Assembly: GCF_009497655.1 (NCBI RefSeq)
Contig: NZ_CP023317.1
Coordinates: forward strand, 3,377,501 to 3,441,500
Origin: Priestia megaterium
GTDB lineage: Bacteria; Bacillota; Bacilli; Bacillales; Bacillaceae_H
DNA length: 64,000 nt
Reading direction: 5' to 3'
The notes under the pieces were generated by a model. The model saw only the letters and a program-made list of their open reading frames with translations. It did no database searches and was not told the DNA's origin. Each line of letters opens with the position of its first letter. Positions within the stretch are counted from its first letter, which is position 1. Shown here piece by piece: positions 1-9,516 of this stretch. The translations under genes and the position numbers were made by a program.

Positions 1-1274
1 AGCACGCGTGCTACCGGAAGGTTTGGGGCTGGAACTTCCGGCTCAAATGCCGATACTTCGTTAATTAACAGCTTGTAATGCGTGCCGAAGTCAGCCATAG
101 AAACGACTACGCCTTCTCCTTGTTTACCGTCAAACACTAAGCGGGCCGGATCTTCGCGGTTACCGATACCTAGCGGAGAAACGATTAGTTTTGGCTTGTT
201 TACTGCTAGCGTCGGGTCTACTTCAAGCATGTGTGATTGAAGCACTGACTCACGTCCGGGAGCCAATTCATACGTGTAGTCTTCCATAAAGCCCGTTGAC
301 TGATTATGGCTCATCACTTTGAGCAAGCGGTCAAGCGCGGCTGTTTTCCAGTCTCCTTCACCGGCAAAGCCGTATCCCTGTGCCATCAAGCGCTGTACCG
401 CTAGACCAGGAAGCTGTTTCATGCCGTACAAATCTTCAAAGTTAGTCGTAAAAGCGCTGTAGCCGCCTTCGTCTAGAAAACGTTTAATCGCAATTTCATA
501 GCTTGCCTGTACTTTTACGCTAGACTCCCAGTCTTCTGCAGAATAATCACCGTAGACAAATTCATACGCGTCTGCATATTCAGCAAATAAATCATTGATT
601 TCTTCTTCCGTAACGGCATTGACATATTGAACAAGGTCACCGATTCCAAAGTAGTCAACCGTCCATCCAAATTGAATTTGCGCTTCGATTTTATCTCCTT
701 CTGTTACCCCCACGTTGCGCATATTGTCACCGAAACGCGCGACTTTAATGTTGAAGCTTTCGTTATAAGCAGCGGCTACGTCCATCCACTGTGCAATTTG
801 CTGCTGTACGTCGGGGCGCTCCCAGTAGCCTACTACAATTTTATTTTGCTTGTTCAAACGCGCGTTGATAAAGCCGTATTCACGATCACCGTGAGCGGAC
901 TGATTCAAGTTCATAAAATCCATATCAATTGTTTCCCAAGGAATACTTTCGTTAAATTGTGTTGCCAAATGAAGCAGCGGTTTTTGCAGTAACTTGGTAC
1001 CGCGAATCCACATTTTTGCAGGCGAGAACGTATGCATCCACGTGATTACACCGGCAACTTCATCTCGGTAATTCACTTCTTTCATCATGCTTGTAATCGT
1101 ATCAGCACTCACAGCTAAATCTTGCAGCACAAGCGGATAAGGTAAGACACCGCTTTCATTTAAAGCATCAGTCATACTTTGCGCGTGTGCTTTTACTTCT
1201 GCTAGCGCTTCTTTTCCGTAAAGGTGCTGTGAACCAACAATAAACCAAAATTCTTTTTGAGCTGTTTTTAACAT
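1..1274 (-). CDS. araA: L-arabinose isomerase, C-terminus cut by window edge
   Basis: This gene converts L-arabinose to L-ribulose, the first cytoplasmic step of arabinose use. The reading frame starts at ATG 1274 ([20 protein letters not shown]) and stays open to base 1, giving about 424 of the roughly 495 residues usual for the family. Family blocks seen are SAHGDREYG near residue 125 and [12 protein letters not shown] near residue 306, which carries one of the metal-binding glutamates. It lies 29 bp after araD on the same strand, so araB-araD-araA is read as one operon. Recognition is by remembered family sequence and by context; the remaining two metal ligands lie outside or near the edge. 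Confidence 0.96.
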   Translation of the reverse strand, partial: MLKTAQKEFWFIVGSQHLYGKEALAEVKAHAQSMTDALNESGVLPYPLVLQDLAVSADTITSMMKEVNYRDEVAGVITWMHTFSPAKMWIRGTKLLQKPLLHLATQFNESIPWETIDMDFMNLNQSAHGDREYGFINARLNKQNKIVVGYWERPDVQQQIAQWMDVAAAYNESFNIKVARFGDNMRNVGVTEGDKIEAQIQFGWTVDYFGIGDLVQYVNAVTEEEINDLFAEYADAYEFVYGDYSAEDWESSVKVQASYEIAIKRFLDEGGYSAFTTNFEDLYGMKQLPGLAVQRLMAQGYGFAGEGDWKTAALDRLLKVMSHNQSTGFMEDYTYELAPGRESVLQSHMLEVDPTLAVNKPKLIVSPLGIGNREDPARLVFDGKQGEGVVVSMADFGTHYKLLINEVSAFEPEVPAPNLPVARV

Positions 1275-1303
1275 GATAATCCCCTTTTCTGTATGTAAGT
1301 CTT

Positions 1304-2002
1304 TTAATTCCCTTGCCCGTAATACGCGTTTTGTCCGTGTTTTCGTAAATAATGTTTGTCTAATATGCGCTGCGGCAGCTCTTCAGCCAGCCCGTTTAAT
1401 TTTTGTGTAAAGAAGTTCATCTTGGATACTTCGTCTAATACGACGCTGTTCATTACCGCCGTTTTGGCGTCTTTTCCCCATGTGAACGGTCCGTGTCCTT
1501 GAAGTAAAATACCAGGAACCGCTAGCACATCTAAACCGCGCTTTTCAAACGTTTCAATAATCACCTTGCCCGTTTCCACTTCATATCCGTCATTCACTTC
1601 TTTTTCTGTCAAAAAGCGCGCGCACGGTACGGAACCATAAAAGGTATCGGCATGAGTCGTTCCCATTGCCTGCACATCAAGCCCTGCTTGAGCCCAAATG
1701 GTCGCCCACGTTGAATGCGTATGAGCAATACCGCCAATTTCGGGATAGTGTTTATATAGTACGGCGTGTGTCAGTGTATCAGAGGACGGATTAAGCTCAC
1801 CTTCTACCACGCGGCCATCTAGGTCTACGACTACCATATCTTTGGCCGTCATTTTTTCATACGTCACCCCGCTTGGTTTAATCACAAACAAACCGCTGTC
1901 TCGATCAACTGCACTTACATTTCCCCACGTGTACTTGACCAGTCCGTGTTTTGGCAAATCGAGGTTTGCTTGAAATACTTCTTCTTTTAATTTATCTAGC
2001 AC
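1304..2002 (-). CDS. araD: L-ribulose-5-phosphate 4-epimerase
   Basis: This class II aldolase-fold enzyme interconverts L-ribulose 5-phosphate and D-xylulose 5-phosphate, feeding arabinose carbon into the pentose phosphate pathway. The 232-residue length is normal. The zinc-binding [10 protein letters not shown] block lies near residue 95, the catalytic-site stretch THADTFYG near 117 and QGHGPF near 169. Translation appears to start at a GTG at 2002 which overlaps the araB stop by seven bases (GTGCTAG), with GGGAGGAG just upstream inside araB. This overlap points to translational coupling with araB. Confidence 0.96.
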   Translation of the reverse strand: MLDKLKEEVFQANLDLPKHGLVKYTWGNVSAVDRDSGLFVIKPSGVTYEKMTAKDMVVVDLDGRVVEGELNPSSDTLTHAVLYKHYPEIGGIAHTHSTWATIWAQAGLDVQAMGTTHADTFYGSVPCARFLTEKEVNDGYEVETGKVIIETFEKRGLDVLAVPGILLQGHGPFTWGKDAKTAVMNSVVLDEVSKMNFFTQKLNGLAEELPQRILDKHYLRKHGQNAYYGQGN

Positions 2003-3627
2003 AGTAACTCCTCCCGTTCTTCGCTGTGATGCTCGGCAGCTGCTTTTTCAATTACTAGCCCTTTTTTATATCTTTTAATAAATGCTTCAAACCCTTTTAC
2101 ATCGAGTTCGTCAGGGTAGATTTCCTGTGCGGTCACTTCTTTAAAGACTTTATTATCCAAGAAATCTTCTAAACTTTCATTCTCACTTTTATTGAGCATA
2201 TAAGAAGAAAGAATAGCCATGCCCCACGCGCCGCCTTCTCCTGCTGTGTCCATGACGGAAACCGGGGTATTAATTGCCGCTGCCATCATTTTTTGACCCA
2301 CTACCGGCGTTTTAAATAATCCTCCGTGCGCTAAAATGCTGTGAATCTTTACGTTTTCTTCTTTGACTAAAAGATCCATTCCTATTTTTAAAGCGCCAAA
2401 AGCTGTAAAAAGATGCGTTCGCATAAAGTTTGCTAGATTAAAATTGCTTTTTGCTGACCGGACAAATAGCGGACGTCCACTTTCTACTCCGGTAATATTT
2501 TCACCTGAGAAATAGCCGTAGCTAAGCAAGCCCCCTCCATCAGGATCAGCTTCTAACGCTTTATTTAACATCACTTGGAATAATTTATCCGACTCTACTT
2601 TTTGCCCCATCGCCTCCGAAAATTCACGAAACAATCCGAGCCAAGCGTTCAAGTCGCTTGAACAGTTATTCGCATGAACCATGGCAACTGGACTGCCGTT
2701 GGGCGTGGTAACCAAATCAATTTCCGGATAGACTTTTGAGAGCTTTTTATCTAGTACAATCATCGCAAAAACGGACGTTCCTACTGAAACATTTCCCGTG
2801 CGTTTTCTTACGCTGTTTGTCGCCACCATTCCCGTTCCTGCATCTCCTTCTGGAGGACAAAACGGAATGCCCGGCTGCAAATTTTTTGATTGATCTAAAA
2901 TACTAGCTCCTATCGCTGTTAACGTGCCTGCTTGCTCGCCTGAAGTATGAACTGCAGGCAGAATATCTGATAGTTGCCACGAATATCCTTTGTAAGAAAT
3001 GAGCTCGTCAAACTGCTTCATCATCGCTTCGCTGTAATTTTGCGTGCGTTCATCAATTGGAAACATTCCTGAAGCATCTCCAATGCCAAGCGCCTTACTG
3101 CCCGTTAGCAGCCAGTGAATATAGCCGGCTAGCGTTGTTATGTAATGGATGCGTGGCAGATGTTTTTCTTGATTGATGATTGCCTGATACAGATGCGCAA
3201 TGCTCCATCGTTCAGGAATATTAAAGTTAAAATGTTCAGTTAATTCTTTTGCTGCTTCGCTTGTTGTTGCATTACGCCACGTTCGAAACGGAACAAGCAG
3301 CTCACCCGTTTTATCAAACGCCATATATCCGTGCATCATAGCTGAAACGCCGATGGAGCCAACTGTTCGAATGGTGATCCCGTAGCTTCGTTCCACTTCT
3401 TGCTTCATTTCACGGTAAGCACTTTGCAGACCTGTAATAATATCGAGTAAGTTGTACGTCCAAAAACCGTCTTCTAAGAGATTTTCCCATTCATAACTGC
3501 CTGATGCGATCGTTTCAAAGTTTTCATTGATCAGCACCGCTTTAATACGAGTAGATCCAAGTTCAATCCCAAGGGACGTTTTCCCTTTAGCAATTGCTTG
3601 TTTTATGCTTTCTTGAGTTGTTTTCAC
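1996..3627 (-). CDS. araB: L-ribulokinase (FGGY kinase)
   Basis: This kinase phosphorylates L-ribulose with ATP. The protein has 543 residues, close to Bacillus AraB. The N-terminal phosphate-binding block [14 protein letters not shown] begins near residue 20, [13 protein letters not shown] lies near 262, and the C-terminal ATPase block [20 protein letters not shown] lies near 440. The start is a GTG at 3627 preceded by AGGAG at seven bases. It is the first gene of the operon, read away from araR, and its promoter contains an AraR operator and a nearby cre box. Confidence 0.96.
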   Translation of the reverse strand: MKTTQESIKQAIAKGKTSLGIELGSTRIKAVLINENFETIASGSYEWENLLEDGFWTYNLLDIITGLQSAYREMKQEVERSYGITIRTVGSIGVSAMMHGYMAFDKTGELLVPFRTWRNATTSEAAKELTEHFNFNIPERWSIAHLYQAIINQEKHLPRIHYITTLAGYIHWLLTGSKALGIGDASGMFPIDERTQNYSEAMMKQFDELISYKGYSWQLSDILPAVHTSGEQAGTLTAIGASILDQSKNLQPGIPFCPPEGDAGTGMVATNSVRKRTGNVSVGTSVFAMIVLDKKLSKVYPEIDLVTTPNGSPVAMVHANNCSSDLNAWLGLFREFSEAMGQKVESDKLFQVMLNKALEADPDGGGLLSYGYFSGENITGVESGRPLFVRSAKSNFNLANFMRTHLFTAFGALKIGMDLLVKEENVKIHSILAHGGLFKTPVVGQKMMAAAINTPVSVMDTAGEGGAWGMAILSSYMLNKSENESLEDFLDNKVFKEVTAQEIYPDELDVKGFEAFIKRYKKGLVIEKAAAEHHSEEREELLC

Positions 3628-3671
3628 GTTTAATCTCCTTTCTGATAGCTATAAAGATACCTATAGCAGTA

Positions 3672-3686
3672 AGGAAGCGCTTTCCG
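3672..3686. promoter_or_regulatory. cre box (CcpA) in the araB leader
   Basis: The near-palindrome AGGAAGCGCTTTCCG fits the CcpA catabolite-responsive element pattern. It lies between the araB start and the araB promoter, in the transcribed leader, where a bound CcpA would act as a block. It is called from the motif only. Confidence 0.75.
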
Positions 3687-3722
3687 TTTTATGTAACGCT
3701 GTTTGAATTTGTTAACAACTTA

Positions 3723-3752
3723 AGTATATTTATTTGTACGTACATTTGTCAA
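3723..3752 (-). promoter_or_regulatory. araBDA promoter with embedded AraR operator
   Basis: On the minus strand a TTGACA -35 (3747-3752) and a TATACT -10 (3723-3728) are separated by 18 bases. The palindromic ATTTGTACGTACATTT (3732-3747) fills the spacer and matches the known B. subtilis AraR operator ATTTGTACGTACAAAT at 14 of 16 positions. AraR bound here would block RNA polymerase until arabinose is present. Confidence 0.88.
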
Positions 3753-3899
3753 TAATAAAATTATATATGCACACAAATACTCAAAACACCCTACTATTCT
3801 CTTCTTAAACTTTTAAAAAATCGGTATTCAACCCTTAAATCATTTTCCTTTTGATTAAAAATTACGGAAATCTTTTCATTTATTCACGTTCATGATAAA

Positions 3900-3915
3900 A
3901 TATGTCCATACAAAT
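3900..3915. promoter_or_regulatory. probable second AraR operator, upstream of araR
   Basis: ATATGTCCATACAAAT matches the AraR operator consensus at 13 of 16 positions and lies 50 bp before the araR start. It is probably an autoregulatory site and, with the operator at 3732-3747, could allow cooperative binding or looping. Confidence 0.6.
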
Positions 3916-3965
3916 TTTACACATAAAAAAAGTTGAATGTATACAACTACGAAAGAAGTGAAAAC

Positions 3966-5072
3966 ATGAAGCCAAAATATCAGGTGATTATTGAAGATAT
4001 AAAAAGCAAAATTCTTTCAGGCGATTACAGCATTGGCGAGCAAATCCCGACTGAATCGGTCATGCAAGAAACGTATGGTGTCAGCAGACATACGGTTCGA
4101 AAAGCGATTTTAGAGCTGTCGAATGAAGGATTTTTAAGAAGCGAAAAAGGGTCTGGCACCTATGTAAGCAATCAGTATCAATCCAAAGCGAGCGGGACTT
4201 CTGCCAACAAAACGATCGGCGTTATTACCACGTATATTTCCGACTATATTTTCCCTTCGATCATTCGCGGAATTGAAAGCAGATTAAATAAAGATAATTA
4301 TTCGCTGCTGCTGGCGAGCACAAATAATGATGTGGAACAAGAAAAAAAAGCGCTGGAAATGATGCTTTCCTACGGAGTAGACGGCTTAATTGTTGAGCCT
4401 ACAAAAAGTAATTTGTACAATCCAAACATCTCTTATTATTTATCATTCAAAGAACAAGACGTTCCGTTTACGATGATTAACGCCTACTACGAAGAATTAG
4501 AGGTTCCGTTTTTTTGTTTAGATGACGTTCAGTCAAGCTACCTTGCCACAAATGAATTAATTTCAAAAGGACATACACAAATTGGACTTATTGCCAAAAT
4601 GGATGACCTGCAAGGAAAATACCGAATGAAAGGCTACATAAAAGCGCTCGGTGATGCAAAACTCCGCTTTCAGCCTGAGCATATTTTGTCTTTTAACACC
4701 GAAACAAAGCTCGATTTGTACGCTAATTTAAAAGAGTTTCTTACTGAAAATCAAGACGAAATGACCGCTCTTGTCTGCTATAACGATGAAGTAGGGTTAG
4801 AAGTCGTAAATGTATGCAGACAGCTTGGCATTTCCATTCCGGACAAGTTGTCAATTATTGGTCAAGACAATTCGTACATCGCTAAAAATGCGACGATTAA
4901 TTTAACAACGTTAACCCATCCGCAAGAACAAATGGGACGCGACGCGGCGGATTGGATCATTAAAAAGCTGCAGGGCAAAAAAGATTTGCCAAACGAAACT
5001 TACTATCAGCCTGTGTTAGTTGAAGGAGAAACGATTAAAGAATTAACTGCGAAGCGTGATGAAGTTCGTTAA
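3966..5072 (+). CDS. araR: arabinose operon repressor AraR (GntR HTH plus LacI-type sensor)
   Basis: This repressor has an N-terminal GntR-type winged helix (residues 1-70, with VSRHTVRKAILELSNEGFL) and a C-terminal periplasmic-binding-protein-like arabinose sensor (IGVITTYISDYIFPSIIRGI onward). The chosen ATG at 3966 gives 368 residues, near the 362 of B. subtilis AraR, and has AAGAAGTG upstream. An earlier in-frame ATG at 3933 would add eleven residues and is less likely. It is divergent from araBDA, the classical arrangement for a regulator of the neighbouring operon. Confidence 0.93.
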   Translation: MKPKYQVIIEDIKSKILSGDYSIGEQIPTESVMQETYGVSRHTVRKAILELSNEGFLRSEKGSGTYVSNQYQSKASGTSANKTIGVITTYISDYIFPSIIRGIESRLNKDNYSLLLASTNNDVEQEKKALEMMLSYGVDGLIVEPTKSNLYNPNISYYLSFKEQDVPFTMINAYYEELEVPFFCLDDVQSSYLATNELISKGHTQIGLIAKMDDLQGKYRMKGYIKALGDAKLRFQPEHILSFNTETKLDLYANLKEFLTENQDEMTALVCYNDEVGLEVVNVCRQLGISIPDKLSIIGQDNSYIAKNATINLTTLTHPQEQMGRDAADWIIKKLQGKKDLPNETYYQPVLVEGETIKELTAKRDEVR

Positions 5073-5113
5073 GAGAAGGCTTCCTTAGAGGTCTATAAAA
5101 CTTCTTATAAGAT

Positions 5114-5145
5114 AAGGGGATGCACATTATTGCATCCCCTTTTTT
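5114..5145 (+). terminator. terminator after araR
   Basis: The stem AAGGGGATGCA / TGCATCCCCTT with a six-base loop is followed by a run of T, a typical Rho-independent terminator 41 bp after the araR stop. Confidence 0.9.
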
Positions 5146-5160
5146 ATGTAACGATTCATT

Positions 5161-6144
5161 TTATAACGGAGCCTGAACGTTGATATATACTCCTTTTTCT
5201 ATCCTTTGTTTCGCTTGCTCTATTACTCTTTTAGCGGTAAGTGATAACTGAGATACAGGAGCCGCCCCATCTGAACCAATAACAAGAGGATCAACCCAGC
5301 GCATTTTTGTCGTTTGGTAAACATCATAACAAGACGCCGTTCCTGTTTCTACTTTGCTGTTAAAAAGAGCAGATAGCATCCCTTCAATGCTGCTATCTCC
5401 AGCGTTTTTCAGCAACCGAACCACATCGTCATCCTGCTTTAAAAAATCTTCCATAGACACTATATCTTTCTGCAAAGCAAGCTTGATAATTTCCGTCAGC
5501 TGATAGTTTCCAAACATATTAAGCGGATTCATAAAAAAGCCAATGACTTCTTTGTAGTAAGCATCCACAAACCACTCTGCCGCTGATAAATTACTGCACG
5601 CCATTTGTCCATTAAATCCGACAAGCTGATCCAAAAACGCATGCACTTCTTGTAAAGTAATCTCGCCGCATACGTACAAATCCCGCAGCGTATAATCCAC
5701 GCGGTCAGCGCATAAGCGCGGAGCGTTCTGTTCAAGCAGCGTCCACTGGCTTTCATCAAGTAAGATATCTCGCCAGTTTAAACCGGCGCTCGTTAAAATA
5801 GAAGGAATAGACGACCCGGTCACAATTTGTTCGTAAATCATTTCATGATAATTTTCTTCTTTTTGTTCCAAAACATAGTCAATCACATGAGAAAATGCCG
5901 TATGTGAAACGTCATGTAATAAAGCCGCTATTTGCTCTTCCAAAGAGCCTCCTAGCCTATGTACAAGCATCATCGCACCAACGGAATGATCATATCGAGT
6001 AGTATTCCATTTTTCATTTACAAACCGGCTCGCTCCGCCTTGGTAAATTCCTTTTAAACGCTGTACGGGGTCACTTTGAATCAGTTCTAAAAGAACGCCT
6101 TCTGCTTCAAAATTTCCGTACAGTTCATCATAAAGTGTAAGCAT
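5161..6144 (-). CDS. HD-domain metal-dependent phosphohydrolase
   Basis: The 327-residue protein carries an HD domain: RYDHSVGAMMLVHRL near residue 50, then ALLHDVSHTAFSHVIDY with the HD pair and a further histidine, and DRVDYTLRDL near 155. Such proteins hydrolyse phosphate esters of nucleotides, and the arrangement resembles dNTP triphosphohydrolase relatives such as B. subtilis YwfO, though this one is shorter. The start is placed at ATG 6144 (MLTLYDELYG), which has GGGAGAGAAGG just upstream; a longer frame to 6282 lacks a ribosome site and family similarity. The substrate is unknown. Confidence 0.82.
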   Translation of the reverse strand: MLTLYDELYGNFEAEGVLLELIQSDPVQRLKGIYQGGASRFVNEKWNTTRYDHSVGAMMLVHRLGGSLEEQIAALLHDVSHTAFSHVIDYVLEQKEENYHEMIYEQIVTGSSIPSILTSAGLNWRDILLDESQWTLLEQNAPRLCADRVDYTLRDLYVCGEITLQEVHAFLDQLVGFNGQMACSNLSAAEWFVDAYYKEVIGFFMNPLNMFGNYQLTEIIKLALQKDIVSMEDFLKQDDDVVRLLKNAGDSSIEGMLSALFNSKVETGTASCYDVYQTTKMRWVDPLVIGSDGAAPVSQLSLTAKRVIEQAKQRIEKGVYINVQAPL

Positions 6145-6374
6145 ATCCTTCTCTCCCTTTCCTAGCTTATTATGTTTAATCCTAAGGTCAAGACACAATG
6201 CTGTAAAGCCGCGTTGCGATAGTAACCTATTTTTTGTAACAAAATGTTCAATTTTCTTGCCGTCACACTCATAAAAAATCACTCATTGGGATGATTTTAT
6301 TTTATAACTTAAGTGATAAAGTTTTATGGAGAAATTTATTTACTAGTAGAAAGTAAGATAAAAAGGAGATATTT

Positions 6375-6755
6375 ATGAAAAAGCTTAGTATGCTGCTGCT
6401 CATTTTAGTCATTGCCGTAGTCGGCTGTTCAAAAGGAAACGAGCAAAAATCACAGGAAGTAAAAGGAACAATTGAAGTCCCTCAAACCATTAAAGCAAAT
6501 GAACAAACATCTATTAACGTGCTCGTTACACAAGGAGACAAAAAGATAAAAAATGCAGACGCTGTACAAATTCAAGTTGAAAAAGAAGGCTATATTAACC
6601 AGAAAATGATCCCTGCCAAACATCAGGGTAATGGCACATACAGCACTGACTACACGTTTAAAACAGACGGTGAATATACGATTACTGCTCACGTTACGAT
6701 AAAAGGCGACATGAAAATGTTTACGAAAAAAGTGACGGTTGGCGAGAAAAAGTAA
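6375..6755 (+). CDS. FixH/YtkA-like lipoprotein, copy 1
   Basis: This is a 126-residue exported lipoprotein. The signal peptide MKKLSMLLLILVIAVVGC ends in a lipobox cysteine at position 18. The rest is a single beta-rich domain ending in DGEYTITAHVTIKGDMKMFTKKV, the pattern of FixH/YtkA-like domains. A strong AAAAAGGAG precedes the ATG. A close paralogue lies at 14679-15062 on the other strand. The function is unknown; a surface or membrane-bound binding role is only inferred. Confidence 0.8.
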   Translation: MKKLSMLLLILVIAVVGCSKGNEQKSQEVKGTIEVPQTIKANEQTSINVLVTQGDKKIKNADAVQIQVEKEGYINQKMIPAKHQGNGTYSTDYTFKTDGEYTITAHVTIKGDMKMFTKKVTVGEKK

Positions 6756-6764
6756 ACTGCCTAT

Positions 6765-6800
6765 TAAAAAACGACCTCTGCTTGCCAGAAGTCGTTTTTA
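6765..6800. terminator. bidirectional terminator between convergent genes
   Basis: The stem AAAACGAC(C)TCTG / CAGA(A)GTCGTTTT has A and T tracts on both sides and lies between the convergent lipoprotein gene and the next minus-strand gene. Confidence 0.85.
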
Positions 6801-7178
6801 TTATTCCTTGGATTCTTTAATACGGTCAAGATACTGCTTCGCATGAAGCAAGCCAAGATTTTTTTCTTTTCGTATGTATTTTATAGCCTGAACGTCGCTT
6901 CGGCCATTCATAAGCATCAGATTGACTTTGTTTTCAAACGCTTCGTCCCTCTCTATTTCTAGCTGCTTCCACTCTTCCTTTGAATCACGTTTAGGTGTTG
7001 TTAGCAGCAGGATCACTAATATCATAAGAGCGCTGCTTGTCGTCACATAAAGCCAAAACCAGTCCAGAAACCAGCTGTTAATGACATTCAGTATGATGAC
7101 GATGGTGAAACCGAAATATAATTTTGTTTGATACCTACTCGTTTTTTTTGAATCTATTTTATTAAAAAATACCCTCAC
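6801..7178 (-). CDS. two-helix membrane protein with L7/L12-like C-terminal tail
   Basis: This 125-residue protein has two hydrophobic segments (about residues 20-40 and 42-62), a charged linker, and a C-terminal stretch AIKYIRKEKNLGLLHAKQYL. That stretch resembles the helix pattern of the ribosomal protein L7/L12 C-terminal domain (ALKYVREATGLGLKEAKDLV type), which recurs in Bacillus membrane proteins. The start is a GTG at 7178 with AAAGGAGG upstream. No function can be assigned. Confidence 0.65.
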   Translation of the reverse strand: MRVFFNKIDSKKTSRYQTKLYFGFTIVIILNVINSWFLDWFWLYVTTSSALMILVILLLTTPKRDSKEEWKQLEIERDEAFENKVNLMLMNGRSDVQAIKYIRKEKNLGLLHAKQYLDRIKESKE

Positions 7179-7251
7179 GGTCAGCCTCCTTTCAGCATTT
7201 TATCGGTGAGTTTTTCTACTAATCTCTCTTGGCTCAACCTGCAGTTTCTTT

Positions 7252-7935
7252 TTACCTAATGATGACACTTTTCGTAGTACCCTCGCTTGTCTGATAGCCA
7301 CCTGAACTGTTGCTGCCAATCACTTGTATGCTGCCGTAATCATGATAATCTTTGTTCGAAGAATGAGAGATTTGTAGTTGTTTTAACTCCGTTCCCTCTA
7401 AAACAAAGTAAGGGCCGTCATAACTCGTATTCTCGTACTCACCGGAAGAATGAAGGTGCGTGTACGCATAGCGACTAGTTGTAAAGAAGTGTTGGTTGTT
7501 AAGGATTTCTACCTTCGAAAAAAACTCATCTGCGGTCATTAATCGGTCATATTGAGCAGGCTTTCCATCAACTTTGTCACTTGTAACCGTCAACCAGTCC
7601 TCTCCTTGATCTTCACATGAAAAACATGAGCTGTAATGTAGCATCGTATAGGAGTTATAATCAGAAGGGTCTATCACTGTAAACCGCATAGAAGATATGT
7701 TTTGATCCCTATCTAGCGTTAAACGAAAATCCTCTATTTTTGCTTTATGCTGTGAGAGCTGCTGCTCTTTTCGAAAGAATTCCCAGCTTTTGCTTACTTC
7801 TCCAGACTTCAGCTCATCTCTCGTAAATAACAGCGTTTGTTTTGTACCTTTATAAACGACATTCCCGATACTGAGAATAAGGAGAGCAAGGATTGCCAGC
7901 CAGCAGATGGTTTCTGCCACCTTGTTTTTTGCCAT
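7252..7935 (-). CDS. membrane-anchored extracytoplasmic protein, unknown
   Basis: The frame starts best at ATG 7935 (MAKNKVAETICWLAI) behind GGGGGAG, giving 227 residues. One N-terminal transmembrane segment (about 8-27) is followed by a soluble region. It contains a CFSC pair near residue 106 and aromatic-rich strands, which suggests an exported domain. The family was not recognised. The gene stands alone on the minus strand. Confidence 0.6.
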   Translation of the reverse strand: MAKNKVAETICWLAILALLILSIGNVVYKGTKQTLLFTRDELKSGEVSKSWEFFRKEQQLSQHKAKIEDFRLTLDRDQNISSMRFTVIDPSDYNSYTMLHYSSCFSCEDQGEDWLTVTSDKVDGKPAQYDRLMTADEFFSKVEILNNQHFFTTSRYAYTHLHSSGEYENTSYDGPYFVLEGTELKQLQISHSSNKDYHDYGSIQVIGSNSSGGYQTSEGTTKSVIIR

Positions 7936-8066
7936 AGTTGTTCTCCCCCAGAAGTTAAATGTGTGCGTATCATAAAAGAAACACACATCATACAAATTAC
8001 CATTTATCCTAAAAAATATCAATTAATCTCACTAAGACTAAAAATCTATTGAATCAGCGACTTATA

Positions 8067-8105
8067 AAAAAGTGCAGGACTCTCTCAAGAGCCCTGCACT
8101 TTTAT
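8067..8105 (-). terminator. terminator after the feo operon
   Basis: The stem AAAAGTGCAGG(A)CTC / GAGCCCTGCACTTTT with flanking A and T runs lies just after the feoB C-terminal gene. Confidence 0.88.
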
Positions 8106-8112
8106 TTCATAT

Positions 8113-9516
8113 CTAAATAAGGTTAAACGCTTTTACCACTTGAGCAACCGTAAACGTAACGCCAATCGCAATCACTGTTGGAATCGCAAAAGCAAGAAAC
8201 GTCCACTTTGCATTTTTAGTTTCTTTATAAATATTCACAAGCGTTGTTCCGCACGGAAAATGCAGAAGCGAAAACAGCATCATATTAAGAGCCGTTAGCC
8301 ACGTCCAGTGGTGATCAAGGAAAATTTGTTTGAGTCTTGTTGCATCTTCAATTTCAATTAATGATCCTGTTGATAAATACGCCATTAGTAAAACTGGTAC
8401 AACAATTTCATTAGCCGGCAAGCCAATAATAAAAGCAGCTAGTATATACCCGTCTAGCCCTAGCGTCTTGGCAAACGGATCAAGAAACTGAACGAAGTGC
8501 ATTAAAATACTCGTATCGCCAATATAGATATTAGCCAATACCCACGTTAACACCGCTGCGGGTGCTGCAACAATAATCGCGCGTTTTAACACAAAAAGCG
8601 ATTTATCCAGCGTTGCGCGTACAATTGTATCTACAAATTTTGGCTTACGGTAAGGCGGAAGCTCGAGCGTATAGTGTGTTGGTACTCCGCGCAGTGCCGT
8701 TTTAGACAGTGCCCATGATACAAACAGCGTCACAACAATTCCAAATAACACGGTTCCCACTACCACAAGCGCCGTTACGAAAGTTTTAGCACTCCTTGTA
8801 AAGCCTGTTGCCATAAATAAAGAAGCTAACAAAATCAGCGTAGGCCATCTGCCGTTACATGGAACAAAGTTATTTGTTAAAATCGCCATCATACGTTCAC
8901 GCGGCGATTCAATAATACGCGTTGACATAATCGCTGCGGCGTTACATCCAAACCCCATCGCCATCGTCAGGGACTGCTTGCCGTGTGCGCCCGCTCGTTT
9001 GAACAAACGATCCATATTAAACGCCACGCGAGGCAAATAGCCGTAGTTTTCTAAAAGCGCAAACACCGGAAAAAAGATAGCCATCGGAGGCAGCATGACG
9101 CTAATGACCCAACCCGTACCGCGAAACAGTCCTAATACAAGAATTCCGTGTAGCCATTCTGGTGCATGCATCGCTTGAAAGAAAGCTGTTAAATATCCTT
9201 CCGCCCAGCCGAACCCTTCTGCAATTAATCCAGAAGGAACGTTTGCCCCTGCTATAGTGATATAAAAGATGATCGATAAAATACCAAGCATAATCGGAAA
9301 TCCCCAGATTGGCGAAGTGAAGACTTTATCCAATTTCTCCGTGCGCTGAAGCTTTGAGCGGTCTTGGTACACAACGGCTTTTTTACATATTTGCTGTGAC
9401 GACTGATAAATGCTTGCCACCATATTTGAACGATGATCTTTTTCTTTTGCCTGTTGCGCATAGCGCGTTAGCTGTTCCATCGCTAATGAGTTTTCAGGAG
9501 TTAACGGATTTCCCAT
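8113..9516 (-). CDS. feoB: ferrous iron transporter FeoB, membrane (Gate) half
   Basis: This 467-residue protein is the membrane part of FeoB: two nucleoside-recognition (Gate) domains with GCNAAAIMSTRIIESPRERMM near residue 190 and LPANEIVVPVLLMAYL near 373. FeoB moves Fe(II) into the cell driven or gated by its GTPase domain, here encoded by the next gene upstream. The two frames overlap by 23 bases in different phase. The ATG at 9516 has a near-perfect AAAGGAGG six to ten bases upstream, inside the GTPase gene, so this half has its own translation start and the split looks natural rather than a sequencing error. Confidence 0.9.
   Translation of the reverse strand: MGNPLTPENSLAMEQLTRYAQQAKEKDHRSNMVASIYQSSQQICKKAVVYQDRSKLQRTEKLDKVFTSPIWGFPIMLGILSIIFYITIAGANVPSGLIAEGFGWAEGYLTAFFQAMHAPEWLHGILVLGLFRGTGWVISVMLPPMAIFFPVFALLENYGYLPRVAFNMDRLFKRAGAHGKQSLTMAMGFGCNAAAIMSTRIIESPRERMMAILTNNFVPCNGRWPTLILLASLFMATGFTRSAKTFVTALVVVGTVLFGIVVTLFVSWALSKTALRGVPTHYTLELPPYRKPKFVDTIVRATLDKSLFVLKRAIIVAAPAAVLTWVLANIYIGDTSILMHFVQFLDPFAKTLGLDGYILAAFIIGLPANEIVVPVLLMAYLSTGSLIEIEDATRLKQIFLDHHWTWLTALNMMLFSLLHFPCGTTLVNIYKETKNAKWTFLAFAIPTVIAIGVTFTVAQVVKAFNLI

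Noticed and set aside
3200-3385. Plus-strand frame within araB
   Set aside because: It is a shadow of the araB coding sequence, as are the many other antisense frames across real genes.
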